Part shown: piece by piece, positions 35,063 through 42,991 of the stretch
Numbering within the stretch: the first letter of the stretch is position 1
Layout of the letters: every line of letters starts with the position of its first letter
NCBI GenBank assembly: GCA_017518105.1
Contig: JAFWWC010000028.1
Span: 48,277 to 112,276, forward strand
DNA: 64,000 nucleotides
Source of the DNA: Selenomonadaceae bacterium
GTDB taxonomy: Bacteria > Bacillota > Negativicutes > Selenomonadales > Selenomonadaceae
Reading direction: 5' to 3'
Position numbers and translations under genes: made by a program
The notes under the pieces: generated by a model
The model's input: only the letters and a program-made list of their open reading frames with translations
What the model was told of the DNA's origin: nothing
The model's database searches: none

Positions 35063-36758
35063 AGATAACCGCCTCCGTCGCCCGCAAATAGTTTTTCTCG
35101 TCGGGATAGTTGCCTAAAATCTTTTTCCCGCCCGTAATCGGCAATTTAACGTCGTGCGTCGTGAAATTTACCGCAACTATAATCGTTTTGCCTCCGAGCG
35201 TCCGTTTGAAGATGTAAAGCTCCTCATTTTCCGGATAAAGTTCCTCATACTCGCCGCGAAGTAAAATTTCACTCGAATTACGCAACTTGCTGAGCTTACG
35301 ATAATAATTCAACACCGAATCGGCGTCCCGCTCCTCAATCTCGACATTGCAACGCTTAAAATCCTCGTGAACCGGCAACCACGGCTTGCCACTCGTGAAG
35401 CCCGCATTTTTTGTCGAATTCCACTGCATCGGCGTCCGCGCATTGTCACGACTGAACTTTTGCGCAAATCTTAACGCCTCTTTATCAGTCAATCCGTCCG
35501 CTCGCGCCAAATTGTAATTTCCACGCGTCGATATGTCATCAAAATCATCAATCGAATCAAATTTCGCGTTCCCGAAGCCTAATTCCTCGCCTTGATAGAT
35601 AAACGGCGTCCCGCGCAGGGTAAAAAGTATCGTCGCTAACGCCTTCGCCGCCAAAATTTTATCCGCGCCGCTTGGGAAGAACGTATCTATCGAGCGCGGG
35701 CGGTCGTGATTCTCAAAATATATCGGATACCAACTATCACGCGTCGCAATCTGGCTTTCTGTCAAAGTTTTTTTCCATTCGCTCAATTTATACAGTCGCG
35801 CACGATGCCAAATCTCTATCCCATTACTAAACATAATATTAACGTGGCTGAACTCGAATAGCGTATTAAAAACTCCATTTTCGCCGACCCACGCGCTTAA
35901 ATCGTCCGGTTTTACCCCATTTGCCTCCGCTACAGTGAAAATATCTTTCCCTGCAAAGACTTTTTCCTTAAATTCGCGCAGATAATCTAAAATGCCAGGA
36001 GTCGCCGCCGTCATGTTGTGAATCGAACTCAATCCGTCCTCCGAATCAACTTTCCCGTCGATAAACTCGCTCGGCTTCTTAATATAAACAATCGCGTCGA
36101 TACGAAAGCCACTTGCGCCCTTTTTTAACCAAAAATTCGCCGCGTCATACAATGCTTGCCGAACTTCGGGATTTTCCCAATTTAAATCTGGCTGAGCCTT
36201 CGCGAACGTGTGCAAATAATATTGTTGCCGCTCCTCGCACCATTCCCAAGCACTTCCGCCAAAAATCGAACGCCAATTATTTTTCTCGTCCCGCCAAATA
36301 TACCAATCGGATTTCGGATTATTTCTGCTAGATTTCGACTCCAAAAACCATTTATGTTGGTCAGACGTGTGATTAAATACCAAATCAACGATAATTTTAA
36401 TGTCGCGGGCGCGTGATTCGGCAATTAATTCGTCAAAATCAGCCATATTTCCAAAACGCGGGTCAATTTCTGTGTAATTCGCAATGTCATAGCCATTATC
36501 GACCATTGGCGAGACGTAAAACGGCGTCAACCAGATTGCCCCAACGCCTAAACTCTTAATATAGTCCAATTTTTGAGTAACGCCGCGCAAATCGCCAGTG
36601 CCGGTGCCGTTTGTGTCCAAAAAACTCTTCGGATAGATTTGATAGATAGATTTTTTCTGCCACCAATGCAAATTTTCTGCTCCGAACGCGATAACCGGTG
36701 AAAAATAAGTTGCCGCCGCCATTGCAATCGCTCCTTTGATAAAAGTCCTCCTGTTCAT
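35052..36758 (-). CDS. Exported GH13 alpha-glucosidase-type enzyme with Tat-like signal
   Basis: 568 residues. The N-terminus NRRTFIKGAIAMAAATYF is a twin-arginine-like signal, so the enzyme acts outside the cytoplasm, unusual for this subfamily. The GH13 barrel shows IIVDLVFNHTSDQH (region II), GFRIDAIVYIKK with the nucleophile Asp, TVAEANG with the acid Glu, and FENHDRPR with the transition-state Asp. It resembles oligo-1,6-glucosidase/trehalose-type GH13_31 enzymes, which release glucose from short alpha-glucans. Its ribosome binding site is the 3' arm of a terminator-like hairpin. Confidence 0.9.
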   Translation of the reverse strand: MNRRTFIKGAIAMAAATYFSPVIAFGAENLHWWQKKSIYQIYPKSFLDTNGTGTGDLRGVTQKLDYIKSLGVGAIWLTPFYVSPMVDNGYDIANYTEIDPRFGNMADFDELIAESRARDIKIIVDLVFNHTSDQHKWFLESKSSRNNPKSDWYIWRDEKNNWRSIFGGSAWEWCEERQQYYLHTFAKAQPDLNWENPEVRQALYDAANFWLKKGASGFRIDAIVYIKKPSEFIDGKVDSEDGLSSIHNMTAATPGILDYLREFKEKVFAGKDIFTVAEANGVKPDDLSAWVGENGVFNTLFEFSHVNIMFSNGIEIWHRARLYKLSEWKKTLTESQIATRDSWYPIYFENHDRPRSIDTFFPSGADKILAAKALATILFTLRGTPFIYQGEELGFGNAKFDSIDDFDDISTRGNYNLARADGLTDKEALRFAQKFSRDNARTPMQWNSTKNAGFTSGKPWLPVHEDFKRCNVEIEERDADSVLNYYRKLSKLRNSSEILLRGEYEELYPENEELYIFKRTLGGKTIIVAVNFTTHDVKLPITGGKKILGNYPDEKNYLRATEAVIYEV

Positions 36759-36784
36759 AAAAAAACCTCCTTGCGGAGGATTTT
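36759..36784 (-). promoter_or_regulatory. Terminator-like hairpin whose 3' arm is the GH13 Shine-Dalgarno
   Basis: On the minus strand CCTCC-GCAA-GGAGG (GNRA loop), flanked by AAAA and seven T, sits 7 bases before the GH13 ATG. GGAGG is the only ribosome binding site available. The same element can end the DUF1850 transcript and hide the GH13 start. Confidence 0.6.
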
Positions 36785-36791
36785 AACTTAT

Positions 36792-37226
36792 TCAAAAGGT
36801 CTTGACAATGATTTTAGTGCCGACTGGGAAAATTTTATAAAGCTCGTAGGTTTTGCCGTCCAAAATGATAGTAAGTTGGGTACCTTTGCCGGTTCGCAGT
36901 TCCAAATCGTGAAATTTTCTATTCATATCGAAGATAAACCAGTTTCCGTCGCGATGAAAGGTTCCGTCCGCCGCGTCGAAGGGCAATCCGACGCCTTGAG
37001 ACTGATATTTTGTTCTGACTAGGACGAATTCGCCGTTTTTAAGTTCAAGTTCCTCTATGACGGGCGTTTTTTGCACTGAGTGGATAAATTTAATAGTGAC
37101 AGGGAGATTTTCTCTAGAATTTATGACTGCGACGGCTTGATTATCAGTTCCGACGAAAATTTTAGGCTGATGAGTGATTGTAAGCAAACAAATCGACGCG
37201 AGAACGGCTAAAAAGATATTTTTCAT
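36792..37226 (-). CDS. DUF1850 family exported protein
   Basis: 144 residues. A hydrophobic start (about 3-18) is followed by a small beta domain with IKFIHSVQKTPVIEEL and TKYQSQGVGLPFDAADG, the two signature segments of DUF1850. This family is often found next to TRAP-TAXI transporters, which are absent here. It has its own extended -10 promoter and precedes the GH13 gene by 33 bases. Function unknown. Confidence 0.8.
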   Translation of the reverse strand: MKNIFLAVLASICLLTITHQPKIFVGTDNQAVAVINSRENLPVTIKFIHSVQKTPVIEELELKNGEFVLVRTKYQSQGVGLPFDAADGTFHRDGNWFIFDMNRKFHDLELRTGKGTQLTIILDGKTYELYKIFPVGTKIIVKTF

Positions 37227-37258
37227 GATTGAGAGCCTCCGAAAAGAAATTTGGGAAG

Positions 37259-37267
37259 ATTATAGCA
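37259..37267 (-). promoter_or_regulatory. Extended -10 promoter of the DUF1850 gene
   Basis: On the minus strand TGC followed by TATAAT, with no good -35. About 33 bases before the start codon. Confidence 0.5.
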
Positions 37268-37300
37268 CGAAAACGGATTTGAGAGGCGTTTTGAGCGTGT

Positions 37301-37332
37301 AAATTACGTTTTCCGGAATAGCGGAATTTGTA
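37301..37332. promoter_or_regulatory. Operator-like inverted repeat, copy A
   Basis: TTACGTTTTCC, an 8-base centre, then GGAATTTGT; TTCCG and CGGAA form a perfect inverted repeat. It matches copy B, exactly 90 bases away. Both lie between two divergent promoters. A metal-sensing repressor site is an inference from the downstream metal permease. Confidence 0.45.
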
Positions 37333-37390
37333 TCGCGCCATAATGCGGTTTTTTCAGCATATACAAAAATCAGGGTTGATTTGGAGGTTT

Positions 37391-37422
37391 GATTTACGTT
37401 TTCCAATATATTGGATTTTGTC
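37391..37422. promoter_or_regulatory. Operator-like inverted repeat, copy B
   Basis: TTACGTTTTCC, an 8-base centre, then GGATTTTGT; TCCAATATATTGGA is a 14-base perfect palindrome. It shares its flanks but not its centre with copy A, which argues for a conserved binding site. About 45 bases upstream of the permease -10. Confidence 0.5.
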
Positions 37423-37456
37423 ATTTGAGCCATTGAGCTTTATTTTTGGGCGTTGT

Positions 37457-37466
37457 GTGCTATAAT
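37457..37466 (+). promoter_or_regulatory. Extended -10 promoter of the metal permease gene
   Basis: GTGC directly followed by TATAAT (37461-37466). The predicted start (about 37473) lies 2 bases before the GTG codon, with no room for a ribosome binding site. Confidence 0.5.
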
Positions 37467-37474
37467 CTGGCGCG

Positions 37475-38281
37475 GTGATTAAATTGTTTGAATACGAATT
37501 CATGCGCAACGCCCTAATCGCAGTCCTATTGGTTACGCCGCTGTTCGGATTGCTGTCGACGATGGTCGTCTCGAATCGAATGGCATTTTTTTCGGACTCG
37601 TTAGGGCACGGGGCGTTCACGGGGATAGCAATCGGGGCGTTAATCGGGGTCGGCTCGGAAATTTTCGGGCTGTTAGGGTTTTCGATAGGCTTTGCCCTGC
37701 TGATAACGTACATAAAGAACAAGACGCACGCGGGAGCCGATACGGTGATTGGGGTATTCAGTTCAACGGCGATAGCATTAGGGCTAATGTTGATGTCGGC
37801 GGGCGGGCAGTTCAATAAATTTTCGCGATTCCTAATCGGCGACTTGTTAAGCATCACGCGAGAAGACTTAATCGGGCTGACGATAATTTTTTTAGTCGTC
37901 TTGATGAGTTGGGCGTTGCTGTTCAATCGGCTACTGATAATTTCGGTGAATCAGACGCTAGCACGCAGTCGCGGGATAAAAACTCAAGTCGTCGAGTCGA
38001 TATTTGCGGTGATGTTGGCAGTCGTGGTGGCATTAAGTATTCAATGGGTCGGAATTTTGATAATCAACGCGCTATTAGTGTTACCGGCGGCGGCAAGTCG
38101 CAACGTGACTAATTCTGTTAAAAGTTATCATGTTTTGAGCGTAATAATTGCGTTGAGTTCGGGTTTAGCGGGATTAATCACGGCTTACGAGATAAATTCG
38201 GCGGCGGGAGCAACAATCGTAGTATTTGCGGCGGTAATTTACTTTTTAACCTTGATATTGAAGCCGCGGTTCATAAAATAG
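37475..38281 (+). CDS. Metal ABC transporter permease (ZnuB/MntB/TroC type)
   Basis: 268 residues, about eight membrane helices, ABC-3 family. Conserved segments include FEYEFMRNALIAVLL, MAFFSDSLGHGAFTGIAIG and VGILIINALLVLPAAASRNV. It imports zinc, manganese or iron together with an ATPase and a binding protein, neither of which is in this window. GTG 37475 is kept because the conserved N-terminus starts there, although no ribosome binding site is visible; ATG 37502 would lose conserved residues. Two operator-like palindromes upstream suggest metal control. Confidence 0.85.
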   Translation: MIKLFEYEFMRNALIAVLLVTPLFGLLSTMVVSNRMAFFSDSLGHGAFTGIAIGALIGVGSEIFGLLGFSIGFALLITYIKNKTHAGADTVIGVFSSTAIALGLMLMSAGGQFNKFSRFLIGDLLSITREDLIGLTIIFLVVLMSWALLFNRLLIISVNQTLARSRGIKTQVVESIFAVMLAVVVALSIQWVGILIINALLVLPAAASRNVTNSVKSYHVLSVIIALSSGLAGLITAYEINSAAGATIVVFAAVIYFLTLILKPRFIK

Positions 38282-38293
38282 GAGGCATTTTGA

Positions 38294-38683
38294 TTGAAAA
38301 TGGGCTTAGCGTTAATATTCGTAGGGTTAGCGGGAATTTTATGGGCGAGTTCGGGCGTAGCGGTGCAAGATTTCTTTTCGCACTCGGAAAAGTCGCCAAT
38401 GGAGCTAACGAATATCCGAATGTGCATTGCGGGCTTGATTTTAATAATAATGGCGGCGCGGCGGAAAAGTTTTCGGTTGTCAGTAAAAAAATTGAATGAC
38501 AGCCCGAAATTATGGTTTGACGTGACGATTTATAGGAGGATTTCGATTGAAAAGGGGCTTAGCGTTAATATTTGTAGGCTTAGCGGGGATTTTATGGGCG
38601 AGTTCGGGCGTAGCGGACTTGATTTTGATAATAATGGCGGTTCGGAGGAAAAATTTTTGGTTATCGGTAAAAAAATTGAATGA
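38294..38683 (+). pseudogene. 5' fragment of DMT transporter gene, copy 1
   Basis: TTG with GGAGG upstream. The first 80 or so codons match the intact transporter (LALIFVGLAGILWASSGVAV onward), including the first two membrane helices. It then enters copy 2 out of frame and stops after 129 codons. It can still be translated, giving a two-helix peptide with an unrelated tail, but is most likely a remnant of tandem duplication. Confidence 0.75.
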
Positions 38684-38936
38684 CAGCCCGAAATTATGGT
38701 TTGACGTGACGATTTATAGGAGGATTTCGATTGAAAAGGGGCTTAGCGTTAATATTTGTAGGCTTAGCGGGAATTTTATGGGCAAGTTCGGGCGTAGCGG
38801 TGCAAGATTTCTTTTCGCACTCGGAAAAGTCGCCAATGGAGCTAACGAATATCCGAATGTGCGTAGCGGGCTTAATTTTAATAATAATGGCGGCTCGGCG
38901 GAAAAGTTTTCGGTTATCGATAAAAAAATTGAATGA
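38547..38936 (+). pseudogene. 5' fragment of DMT transporter gene, copy 2 (internal deletion)
   Basis: TTG with AGGAGG upstream. It lacks 23 in-frame codons (VQDFFSHSEKSPMEL onward) present in copies 1 and 3. It runs out of frame into copy 3 and stops after 129 codons. Same origin as copy 1. Confidence 0.75.
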
Positions 38937-39624
38937 CAGCCCGAAATTATGGTTAGACGTGGCGATTTACGGCGTGATAGGCGTGATGTTCATGCAGTTC
39001 ACGTATTTTGCGGGGATTTCAATCGGCGGAGCGGCTGCGACGACTGTAATTTGCTATGCATGCCCGGCAATGGTAGTTTTATGGGAAAGTTGCTACCACA
39101 GACGATTTCCGAAGCTCGGCGAGGTATTAGCGGTGATTTTAGCGATGAGCGGAGTATTTTTGCTCGTGACGGGCGGAAATCCTACTAAATTGCTCGTGCC
39201 AATGGGTTGCGTAGTGTGGAGCCTGCTAAGTGGGGCGGCATTTGCCTTCAGCGCGATATATCCGAAGCATTTATTTGCAAAAAAAATAGACCCGTACTTT
39301 TTGACGGGTGTTGGAATGTTTATCGGCGGGCTGTCGACGTTTCTATTGATTGACGATTGGAATTGGCTACCATTCCTTGCCTCGGACGTTCTCTTTGACG
39401 TGAGCTGGATAATCATCTTTGGGACGATTGGTGCGTTCCTGAGTTTCAACGCGGGCTTGAGGTTCCTAACGCCGGAGGAAGCGTCAATCACGGCGACAAC
39501 CGAGCCGGCGGCGTCAGTCATCATCAGCTGGATAATCTTCGGAACGGCGTTTGGGCTGGTCGAGTCCTTCGGGATAATTTTAGTCCTTCTTGCAATCGTC
39601 ATGCCGTCCATCGTCAAGCGGTGA
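38731..39624 (+). CDS. EamA/DMT superfamily transporter
   Basis: 297 residues with ten predicted membrane helices in two EamA repeats (LALIFVGLAGILWASSG and WSLLSGAAFAFSAIYPKHLF). EamA carriers export or import amino acids and small metabolites; the substrate is not predictable. TTG 38731 has AGGAGG upstream, the same start architecture as in the two truncated copies before it. The upstream metal permease gene ends 3 bases or fewer before the first duplicate. Convergent with cbiG. Confidence 0.87.
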   Translation: MKRGLALIFVGLAGILWASSGVAVQDFFSHSEKSPMELTNIRMCVAGLILIIMAARRKSFRLSIKKLNDSPKLWLDVAIYGVIGVMFMQFTYFAGISIGGAAATTVICYACPAMVVLWESCYHRRFPKLGEVLAVILAMSGVFLLVTGGNPTKLLVPMGCVVWSLLSGAAFAFSAIYPKHLFAKKIDPYFLTGVGMFIGGLSTFLLIDDWNWLPFLASDVLFDVSWIIIFGTIGAFLSFNAGLRFLTPEEASITATTEPAASVIISWIIFGTAFGLVESFGIILVLLAIVMPSIVKR

Positions 39625-39625
39625 A

Positions 39626-40516
39626 TCATCTTTCCCAAAGCAGAGCAACCGTCACGCCCTTAAAAGCGGTCTTCGGCAGGGCGAATCGTGCCTCCTCCAC
39701 GCAACAAAGAGCCGCCGCCTCACAGACATTGCCCACGCCCACCGAACGCGTAACAAACTTTGACTCGTCGAGTTGATACTCGTCGATTTTTTTTTGCAGT
39801 TCCGTCGGCGAGAAGAATTTTATTTCAAGCCCCATGACCTCCGCCAATGATACTAGTCCAGCTTCGTCCTTCTTGAGGTCGACGCTTGCCAGGAGTTTCA
39901 CGCGCTCAATCGGCTGATGAATCATTGCGCACGCCCGCTGAATTGCCTCGAAGATTTTTAGCGAAGACGTTCCGCGCCTGCAACCGACGCCCGCGATTAG
40001 GTTCTGCGGAATCAGATTCAAGCGCACATCGCCCGCCGTAACGAAGACATCTTCCCCGCGAAGGATTGCCGCATTAATCGCCTTGATAGCCTCTTTAGGT
40101 TCGGGAAGGAGTCCGAGCCGTGATACAATCGCGTCGACGGAGAATTTGCCTTCAACGTCCGTTGCCGTCGTGATAACTGGGTTTGCGTCAATCGCCGAGG
40201 CAATCTCCACCGCCAGTTCATTCGCCCGCCCGATGTGCCCGCTTAACAGGCTTATGACATTGTGCCCGCCCTCGTCGATGACTAAAACCGCTGGGTCGCT
40301 GAGCTTGCTTACAATGTGCGGCGCAATCATTCGTACGGCAATCCCCGCCGCACAGATAAAAATAAGTCCATCGAACTTGCCGAAAATCCCCGTGACTAGG
40401 TCGGCAAGCTTATTAAAGTTCTTTCCCTTGGCAAAAGTCTGTCCGCCGACCTTCGCCGAAATCTTTTCGGCAAGCCGTGCGCCCTTCGCCGTCAATGATA
40501 TAATTGCTGTTCTCAA
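39626..40516 (-). CDS. cbiG: Cobalt-precorrin-5A hydrolase
   Basis: 296 residues from TTG 40516. CbiG opens the delta-lactone ring of cobalt-precorrin-5A and releases acetaldehyde in anaerobic cobalamin synthesis. The N-terminal domain has FICAAGIAVRMIAP, the central region SLLSGHIGRANELA, and the C-terminal domain GVGCRRGTSS and FVTRSVGVGNVCEAAAL. It overlaps or abuts cbiF upstream (gap 4 bases). Other cob/cbi genes are not in the window. Confidence 0.93.
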   Translation of the reverse strand: MRTAIISLTAKGARLAEKISAKVGGQTFAKGKNFNKLADLVTGIFGKFDGLIFICAAGIAVRMIAPHIVSKLSDPAVLVIDEGGHNVISLLSGHIGRANELAVEIASAIDANPVITTATDVEGKFSVDAIVSRLGLLPEPKEAIKAINAAILRGEDVFVTAGDVRLNLIPQNLIAGVGCRRGTSSLKIFEAIQRACAMIHQPIERVKLLASVDLKKDEAGLVSLAEVMGLEIKFFSPTELQKKIDEYQLDESKFVTRSVGVGNVCEAAALCCVEEARFALPKTAFKGVTVALLWER

Positions 40517-40520
40517 TTTA

Positions 40521-41279
40521 TTATCTCGCCTGCCTGAACATATGACTAAACATTGGTGAATACAGATTGGACTTTTGATAACTCTTGGAACTCAAACAAT
40601 GCCCGACGACAATCATAGCCGTGCGGTCAATCTTAGCCTCTTTGACTTGCTCAACGATTGTATCGAGGCGTCCACGGATAATTTTTTCTTCGCCTGGCCA
40701 CGAAGCTTTATAAACTACGGCAACGGGCGTTGATGACTTGAAGCCCGCCGACATTAAGTCTTGCTTTATCTCCGAGAGCAGATTGACTGATAGGAATATG
40801 CAAAGCGTCGTTTGATGTTGTGCGAGCTTTTTGAGGGATTCGGAATCCGGTACGGGAGTTCGTCCGCCGCGCCGCGTGATTATGACCGTTTGGGTTACGC
40901 TCGGCAATGTGTATTCCTGCTTGAGAGCCGCCGCCGCCGCCAGGAACGAGCTTACCCCCGGCGTCACGTCGAATTCTATTCCGCGTTCCCTCATTGCGTC
41001 CATCTGTTCCTGCGTTGCTCCATAAATTGACGGGTCGCCCGTGTGCAGTCGGACGGTCGTCTTGCCAGCCTTCTCCGCCAGCGTGATGACGTGTAGGATT
41101 TCTTCAAGCATCATCTGGGCGGAGTTGTAGATTTCGGCATCGGGCTTGCAATATCTTAGAATTTCTTCGTTGACGAGTGAGCCAGCAAAAATCACAACGT
41201 CCGCCTCGCTAAGGAGCCTCTGCCCTTTGACGGTGATTAGTTCCGGGTCGCCTGGTCCCGCTCCGACTATATGAACCAT
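40521..41279 (-). CDS. cbiF: Cobalt-precorrin-4 C11-methyltransferase
   Basis: 252 residues. It uses SAM to methylate C-11 of cobalt-precorrin-4. The SUMT-type fold shows VHIVGAGPGDPELITVKG, IFAGSLVNEEIL, LHTGDPSIYGATQEQ and a C-terminal VGHCL. AAAGGTGG precedes the ATG. It forms a two-gene operon with cbiG. The corrinoid serves methylmalonyl-CoA mutase in the propionate route. Confidence 0.94.
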   Translation of the reverse strand: MVHIVGAGPGDPELITVKGQRLLSEADVVIFAGSLVNEEILRYCKPDAEIYNSAQMMLEEILHVITLAEKAGKTTVRLHTGDPSIYGATQEQMDAMRERGIEFDVTPGVSSFLAAAAALKQEYTLPSVTQTVIITRRGGRTPVPDSESLKKLAQHQTTLCIFLSVNLLSEIKQDLMSAGFKSSTPVAVVYKASWPGEEKIIRGRLDTIVEQVKEAKIDRTAMIVVGHCLSSKSYQKSNLYSPMFSHMFRQAR

Positions 41280-41384
41280 TGCCTATACCACCTTTACAAA
41301 AAATTTTTATGTGCGGCAATTTTATCACGCGGCGAAGATTCAAGCAACGCGCCAAAAAAATTTTTGCCTTTCAGAAAAAAAATC

Positions 41385-41413
41385 TTGTACAGGAAAAAAA
41401 ATTATGCTATCAT
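41385..41413 (+). promoter_or_regulatory. Sigma70-type promoter of the flagellin gene
   Basis: TTGTAC (41385-41390), 17 bases, TATCAT (41408-41413) with an extended TGC. No sigma28-type motif was recognised upstream of the flagellin gene. Confidence 0.55.
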
Positions 41414-41461
41414 GCGAAAAACAAACGGAAGGAATCTTGATTCAAGGAAGGGTGAAACAAA

Positions 41462-42355
41462 ATGGCTATGACAGTGGGCGGCGTGAATTCTTACGTAAGC
41501 AATTACAACAGAATCAACAGCGCGACGCAAAAAACAATTCAAAGTATCTCGACGGGGCAGAAATTCCCGACGGCATCGGCGGGCGCATCCGAATACGCGA
41601 TAGCCGCTCGCCTTACAAGCAATATCGGAGCAACGTCGCAATCCGTTAGGAATACTCAGACCATCGGTTCGGCTATTAAAATTTCCGAAGGCGCGATAAA
41701 CAATACCGTCCAGAACTTGACGACGATTAAGGAACGCCTTATCAATGCGGCGAACGATACGAACGAAACTATTGACCGTCAGGCAATGCAAAAGGAAATC
41801 AATCAAATCATCGCGCAAATCGACTCGAATGCTTACGTTGAATACAACGGCAAAAGACTCCTCGACGGTTCGCAGAGTAGCTTGATGTTCGCAGGTATCG
41901 ACGGCTATGAGAACTTTCAAGCGGGCGACCTTCGCGCCTCAACTCTCGGTTTAACGGACGCTCAAGGCAATGTTGCAATCGACGTGTCGACGCGTGAGGC
42001 GGCTAGTGATTCGCTAAAGATTGTCGACAGAGCCGCAACTGTTGCGGGAGATATTCTCGACAGTATGCATGTTTTGGGCGATTATGTCGTTGACGGTTTC
42101 ACATTTGAAACGATAGATCCTGCCCTTGACGAGGCGACAACCCAAGGCGCACAGCTCCAGCGGCTCGAATTCCAAGAAGCAAATTACGCGACGATGGAAG
42201 AAAATCAAATGGGTGCCTTGTCTACTATCAACGACGCCGATATTGCAAGACAAGTTGTGGAGTTGCGTACTCAACAAACGTTAGAACAGTTCGCGCTCTT
42301 CGGCATGAAGATGTTCAATCAAAATCGTGCAAGTATCCAAAGCTTGTTGCCCTAA
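41462..42355 (+). CDS. Flagellin family protein
   Basis: 297 residues. N-terminal D0/D1 (about 1-140) shows RINSATQKTIQSISTGQKF and FNGK-type NGKRLLDGS; C-terminal D1/D0 (about 215-297) ends QFALFGMKMFNQNRASIQSLL. The central variable domain is short. It polymerises into the flagellar filament after export by the flagellar type III system. No other flagellar genes are present here, so it is a solitary flagellin; it could also be an extra filament subunit. AAGGGTG precedes the ATG. Confidence 0.87.
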   Translation: MAMTVGGVNSYVSNYNRINSATQKTIQSISTGQKFPTASAGASEYAIAARLTSNIGATSQSVRNTQTIGSAIKISEGAINNTVQNLTTIKERLINAANDTNETIDRQAMQKEINQIIAQIDSNAYVEYNGKRLLDGSQSSLMFAGIDGYENFQAGDLRASTLGLTDAQGNVAIDVSTREAASDSLKIVDRAATVAGDILDSMHVLGDYVVDGFTFETIDPALDEATTQGAQLQRLEFQEANYATMEENQMGALSTINDADIARQVVELRTQQTLEQFALFGMKMFNQNRASIQSLLP

Positions 42356-42367
42356 AGAGCAACGCTT

Positions 42368-42441
42368 GCGGGCATAGTTCATCGGTAGAACGAGAGCTTC
42401 CCAAGCTTTAGAGGTGGGTTCGATTCCCATTGCCCGCTCCA
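42368..42441 (+). tRNA. tRNA-Gly (anticodon CCC)
   Basis: The acceptor arm GCGGGCA pairs with TGCCCGC, with an encoded CCA end. D arm GTTC/GAAC, anticodon stem AGAGC/GCTTT with loop TTCCCAA, and a T arm containing GGTTCGATTCC are all present. It lies 12 bases after the flagellin stop and may be cotranscribed. Confidence 0.93.
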
Positions 42442-42452
42442 ATCGAAATCTC

Positions 42453-42497
42453 AAGAGGCACGCCCAGCGGCGTGTCTCTTTTAGCTTGCTTTTTTTG
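42453..42497 (+). terminator. Terminator after tRNA-Gly
   Basis: AGAGGCACGCC pairs with GGCGTGTCTCT around CAGC, followed by TTTT and a later run of seven T. Confidence 0.75.
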
Positions 42498-42513
42498 TAA
42501 AGCGTGGTATAAT
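42486..42513 (+). promoter_or_regulatory. Promoter of the zinc-ribbon protein gene
   Basis: TTGCTT (42486-42491), 16 bases, TATAAT (42508-42513) preceded by GCGTGG. Confidence 0.55.
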
Positions 42514-42589
42514 CTGCGCGTGTCGTTTCGGGGCGTAAGTTCCGAGGCGGCGAGAAGAATTTTTTTAAGTTGTAAGGAGATTTATCTAC

Positions 42590-42892
42590 ATGGCTTTTGA
42601 AGACAAAACCCTCGTGTGCAAGGACTGCGGCAAAGAATTCATCTTCAGTGCGGGCGAACAAGAATTCTATCATGAACGCGGCTTTGAGAATGAGCCCGTG
42701 CGGTGTCGTGAATGCCGCGACAAACGCAAACGCCATCGCGAAGGCGGCGAGCAACGGCAAATGTTCACTGTGACCTGCGCCGAATGCGGCAAAGAAACGG
42801 AAGTCCCATTCGAGCCGAGAAACGACCGCCCGATTTATTGTCGCGATTGCTTTAACAAACATCGTCCTGCGCGGCGAGCTCAATTCCAATAA
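42590..42892 (+). CDS. Small double zinc-ribbon protein (CxxC-x17-CxxC type)
   Basis: 100 residues with two CxxC pairs making two zinc ribbons: CKDC...CREC in the N-terminal half and CAEC-x17-CRDC in the C-terminal half. The second spacing is exactly 17, the hallmark of the CxxC-x17-CxxC family. The middle is basic (KRKRHREGGEQR). Nucleic-acid binding is likely but not shown. TAAGGAGA precedes the ATG. Monocistronic, with its own promoter and terminator. Confidence 0.85.
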   Translation: MAFEDKTLVCKDCGKEFIFSAGEQEFYHERGFENEPVRCRECRDKRKRHREGGEQRQMFTVTCAECGKETEVPFEPRNDRPIYCRDCFNKHRPARRAQFQ

Positions 42893-42912
42893 AGCTTAGA
42901 CGAACGAACCTT

Positions 42913-42947
42913 TTAAGCCTGAATCATTTCAGGCTTTATTTTTTTTC
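42913..42947 (+). terminator. Terminator of the zinc-ribbon protein gene
   Basis: AAGCCTGAA pairs with TTCAGGCTT around TCAT, followed by ATT and a long T run. Confidence 0.85.
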
Positions 42948-42991
42948 GGGGGCGTGATAAACTGTGCAAAATTTTTTAAGGAGGAGTTCCC

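Larger units (their letters stand above)
38280..38963 (+). repeat. Three tandem copies of a transporter gene's 5' end
   Basis: Units begin with AGGAGG at 38280, 38534 and 38718 and end after GATTTAT/C. Copy 1 is about 254 bp; copy 2 is about 184 bp because 69 bp (23 codons) are missing; copy 3 leads into the intact gene. Each unit carries a ribosome binding site, TTG start and roughly 80 codons. Copies differ by scattered substitutions, so the event is not recent. Confidence 0.9.
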
